From Cycloclasticus sp. (GTDB taxonomy: Bacteria > Pseudomonadota > Gammaproteobacteria > Methylococcales > Cycloclasticaceae): a stretch of DNA of 7,514 bases. This document shows positions 5,474-7,514 of the stretch, piece by piece. A program made the translations under genes and the position numbers. The DNA lies in contig JAESRY010000028.1 in the NCBI GenBank assembly GCA_016764415.1, forward strand, positions 1 to 7,514, read 5' to 3'. Numbering within the stretch: position 1 is the stretch's first letter; each line of letters starts with the position of its first letter. The notes below the pieces were generated by a model. That model saw only the letters and a list, made by a program, of their open reading frames with translations, had not been told where the DNA came from and did no database searches.

Positions 5474-6767
5474 TTTTTATTTTTCCATTACTTTGCAATT
5501 GCCATGTGTGAATTGAGTTTTTATGATAAATAGAATTTGTACCGCGTACATCTCTCAATTGATTGAGGGTTGGCTGTACATAACCGGTTTCATCAATAGC
5601 TCTACTTTGTAATAAGCCCGGTGCCCCATCCCATTTGAACGGTAATGAGAAGCGAGTTAATGCTTTAGATAAAACCAATCCTTTTAGGCGAGCAGGGCGC
5701 CAAGTTACGCCGCCATCAATTGAAACGTCAACGTGTTTGATTTTGCCGCGACCACTCCATGCTAAGCCTTCTATTTCATACGAGCCTTTTTGGCCCCATG
5801 GGTTTTCTGGGCAAGGTGATGTAATAACTGAATTTGCTTCTTGTTCGTATGAGAAGCGACGTGAACGGCCATCAGGCATTAAGTCGGTATATTTAGATGT
5901 TTCTTCGCGGTGATGCCATGGCTTGTCACCAATTTCTAAACGCCTTAGCCATTTTATGGACGTGTTGCCTTCCCAACCTGGGTTGAATAGACGAACTGGG
6001 TAACCTTGCTCAGGGCGAAGTTTTTCACCGTTTTGAGCGTAGACAACCAAGGCATCATCTAATGCTTTGTCCATTGGTATACTACGGCTCATACCTGCGC
6101 CATCGGCACCTTCAGCAAGTATCCACTTGCCTTTTGTTTGAACGCCAACTTCTGCTAATAATGTGGACAAACGAACGCCGGTCCATTCACAACAACTGAT
6201 CATGCCGTGTGTGAATTGTAATGCTTCCATTTGAGGTCCTCTCCACTCCATGCCGCCATTTGCGGGGCATTCAAGGAAATTAATAACAGATTCTGAAGGG
6301 AATCGCATTAAGTCGTCCATGGTGAAAATGAGTGGATTATCAACTAAGCCATGAATCATTAACCGATGTTCTTCTGGATTAACCGTTGGTACACCTGCAT
6401 GGTATCTTTCAAAAACCAAACCGTTTGGCGTAATAATGCCTTTCAATTCTTGAATAGGTGACATGCTGATGGATGAGATTTTATCAGCTGTTAACCATTC
6501 GACTGTACGGCGGATAACGTCGTCTTCAAATTTTGATGGGACGCCGTAAGGTGTTGAAACAACGCCAGTGCCTAAGGATTTACTCCAGCTAGGAATGTTG
6601 GGCGGTAAATTGTCTGAAATAGCTTCGCCGGCAACGGTTGCAGCAGCTAAGCCAGTACTAAATTTGACACCTTTTTTAAGAAAGTCTCTGCGTGATGAGG
6701 TGGGAACGTGGGTTGCTAAATCAGCAAGGTATGTTTTGGCGCTTTGTGGCTTCTTTGATTCCGACAT
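5457..6767 (-). CDS. soxC: SoxC, molybdenum-cofactor subunit of sulfur dehydrogenase SoxCD
   Basis: SoxC is the catalytic sulfite-oxidase-family subunit that, with SoxD, oxidises the sulfane sulfur left on SoxY after SoxB action, a six-electron step. The 436-residue product has a Tat leader with a longer than usual n-region: SRRDFLKKG with Arg26-Arg27, then a hydrophobic segment to about residue 47. The oxidoreductase domain (about 100-290) has the molybdenum-ligating Cys167 in FLECPANGGMEW, followed by FTHGMISCCEWTGVRLSTLL and the cofactor-binding PVRLFNPGWEGNTSIKWL. The dimerisation domain (about 310-430) has GLAWSGRGKIKHVDVSIDGG and SRAIDETGYVQP. The CPANGGMEW pattern and its pairing with a dihaem SoxD favour SoxC over SorA or YedY relatives. 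It is the first gene of the unit. The start has only a poor A-rich ribosome binding site, but the Tat motif fixes the frame. Confidence 0.97.
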   Translation of the reverse strand: MSESKKPQSAKTYLADLATHVPTSSRRDFLKKGVKFSTGLAAATVAGEAISDNLPPNIPSWSKSLGTGVVSTPYGVPSKFEDDVIRRTVEWLTADKISSISMSPIQELKGIITPNGLVFERYHAGVPTVNPEEHRLMIHGLVDNPLIFTMDDLMRFPSESVINFLECPANGGMEWRGPQMEALQFTHGMISCCEWTGVRLSTLLAEVGVQTKGKWILAEGADGAGMSRSIPMDKALDDALVVYAQNGEKLRPEQGYPVRLFNPGWEGNTSIKWLRRLEIGDKPWHHREETSKYTDLMPDGRSRRFSYEQEANSVITSPCPENPWGQKGSYEIEGLAWSGRGKIKHVDVSIDGGVTWRPARLKGLVLSKALTRFSLPFKWDGAPGLLQSRAIDETGYVQPTLNQLRDVRGTNSIYHKNSIHTWQLQSNGKIKNVQLK

Positions 6768-6856
6768 ATTTAGTTTTTATTTTCCAAATTGAAGGTGAAT
6801 TCTACAGTATCAAACGGATATACATAAATAACTTAAGGTAATAAGATATAGTAATT
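6768..6856 (-). promoter_or_regulatory. fimV-soxC gap, probable leader of the sox operon
   Basis: These 89 AT-rich bases separate the fimV stop from the soxC start and are the only sizeable gap upstream of the sox genes, so a sox promoter would be expected here. On the minus strand, TTGATA (plus 6808-6813) matches five of six -35 bases, but no good -10 lies 16-18 bases further on. No terminator hairpin after fimV and no clear operator palindrome were seen. Transcription could come from an activator-dependent promoter here, or in part by read-through from fimV. The position is firm; the promoter itself is inferred. Confidence 0.35.
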
Positions 6857-7514
6857 TTAGAGATTATCAAGCATATCTTGGGCTTGTTTTTTCTGCTCCT
6901 CGTTGCCTGTACTTAACACCTCATTTAGGGCATCTTTGGCAGACGTGAAATCTTCCATTTCGATATAGGCTTGAGCCAACGATAGCTTAGTCTCGTTGCC
7001 ATTTTCTGCTTCATTGTTTTGTATGTCAGAGTCTATACTGCCGAGTGGCTCTTCTGGTTCGACATTTGAAGTTTCATTTTTAATAACGTCAAAATCAAAT
7101 TCAAACTCAACATTTTCTTCGCTAGCGACCTCTTGTGGAGAGTCAGCTTCTGCCGCATTATCATCAGTTGTCTCTGTCGTAGTATTGCTGTCGTCAAGTG
7201 GAGACAAAAACAAGGGTGAGTCCGGACTTAGGTCTGCGCCCATGTCGGCAATGCTGTTCCAGGTTGTAAGGTCGGAGTCTTCAAGGGCTGTTAATGTACC
7301 AGCCACTTCTTCAAAGTCATCAGCATTTCTAGATGAGAAGTAAATATCTAATAATTTGAGTTTATAAGACAGGTTGTCAGGGTCATCATTAAGTGCATTC
7401 TTAATCAAATCCTCAGCTTGCTGATACCTACCGTAGGCAATGTATACGTCGCATTCCGTGAGTGGGTCTGCTTCTTGGCTGTGTGCGCTGGTATCAAACT
7501 CACTGGGTGTGAAT
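6857..7514 (-). CDS. fimV: FimV-family polar TPR protein, C-terminal part only (runs off right edge)
   Basis: FimV is an inner-membrane, peptidoglycan-binding hub that supports polar organisation, type IV pili and secretion in Gammaproteobacteria. The frame is open to the window edge; reading on past the apparent TTG start at 7408 adds SEFDTSAHSQEADPLTECD and VYIAYGRYQQAEDLI. This gives 218 visible residues and shows that 7408 is internal. DPLTECDVYIAYGRYQQAED followed by NDDPDNLSYKLKLLDIYFSS is the TPR block found near the FimV C-terminus. A long acidic Asp/Glu/Ser/Thr-rich linker follows. The last 45 or so residues, from TKLSLAQAYIEMEDFTSAKD to EEQKKQAQDMLDNL, match the conserved FimV C-terminal domain. 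The N-terminal LysM and membrane segments would lie outside the window. In many gammaproteobacteria the next gene is truA; here soxC follows after 89 bases. Confidence 0.9.
   Translation of the reverse strand, partial: FTPSEFDTSAHSQEADPLTECDVYIAYGRYQQAEDLIKNALNDDPDNLSYKLKLLDIYFSSRNADDFEEVAGTLTALEDSDLTTWNSIADMGADLSPDSPLFLSPLDDSNTTTETTDDNAAEADSPQEVASEENVEFEFDFDVIKNETSNVEPEEPLGSIDSDIQNNEAENGNETKLSLAQAYIEMEDFTSAKDALNEVLSTGNEEQKKQAQDMLDNL

Noticed and set aside
5635..7343. Plus-strand open frames at 5635-5913, 6568-6792 and 6996-7343
   Set aside because: They are antisense to soxC and fimV. The Ser-rich 6996-7343 product is simply the complement of the acidic fimV linker.
7406..7408. TTG at 7408 as the start of a 183-residue protein
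   Set aside because: The frame continues upstream to the window edge with FimV-like sequence (DPLTECDVYIAYGRYQQAED), so this TTG is an internal leucine codon.

Overview
The window suggests a gammaproteobacterium of moderate to low GC (roughly 43% by eye) that oxidises reduced sulfur. Two things point there: the right edge carries the C-terminal half of a FimV-type polar TPR protein, a family typical of Gammaproteobacteria, and the centre is a full thiosulfate-oxidising sox operon. The species cannot be named from the sequence alone. Every gene I can support lies on the minus strand, so transcription runs from right to left.

Layout in transcription order. (1) 7514-6857: 3' part of fimV, cut by the window edge. 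(2) 6856-6768: an 89-base gap with no obvious terminator and no convincing promoter. (3) 6767-454: eight closely packed genes, soxC-soxD-soxX-soxY-soxZ-soxA-soxK-soxB. Junctions range from a 17-base overlap (soxC/soxD) to a gap of 28 bases (soxY/soxZ, using the corrected soxZ start), which fits one polycistronic unit. (4) 453-117: a 337-base gap with no clear minus-strand gene. It holds a plus-strand open frame, possibly a broken signal-peptide gene, that runs into the 3' end of soxB. (5) 116-1: start of a small lipoprotein gene that runs off the left edge.

How the genes work together. SoxYZ carries the sulfur substrate on the C-terminal GGCGG arm of SoxY. The c-type cytochrome SoxXA, with the small accessory SoxK, couples thiosulfate to that cysteine. 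SoxB hydrolyses the terminal sulfone to sulfate. SoxCD (molybdenum subunit plus diheme cytochrome) oxidises the remaining sulfane sulfur, so SoxB can act again. Having soxCD in the same operon predicts full oxidation of thiosulfate to sulfate rather than sulfur-globule storage; this is inferred from known Sox biochemistry. All products are expected in the periplasm. SoxC, SoxY and SoxB have twin-arginine leaders, SoxD, SoxX, SoxA and SoxK have Sec-type leaders, and SoxZ has none and presumably travels with SoxY.

I found no evidence of a new biological system. The points most worth a second look are the position of the sox operon directly after fimV, the presence of soxK, and the unexplained plus-strand frame next to the soxB end. 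No RNA genes, CRISPR arrays, insertion sequences or attachment sites were seen.
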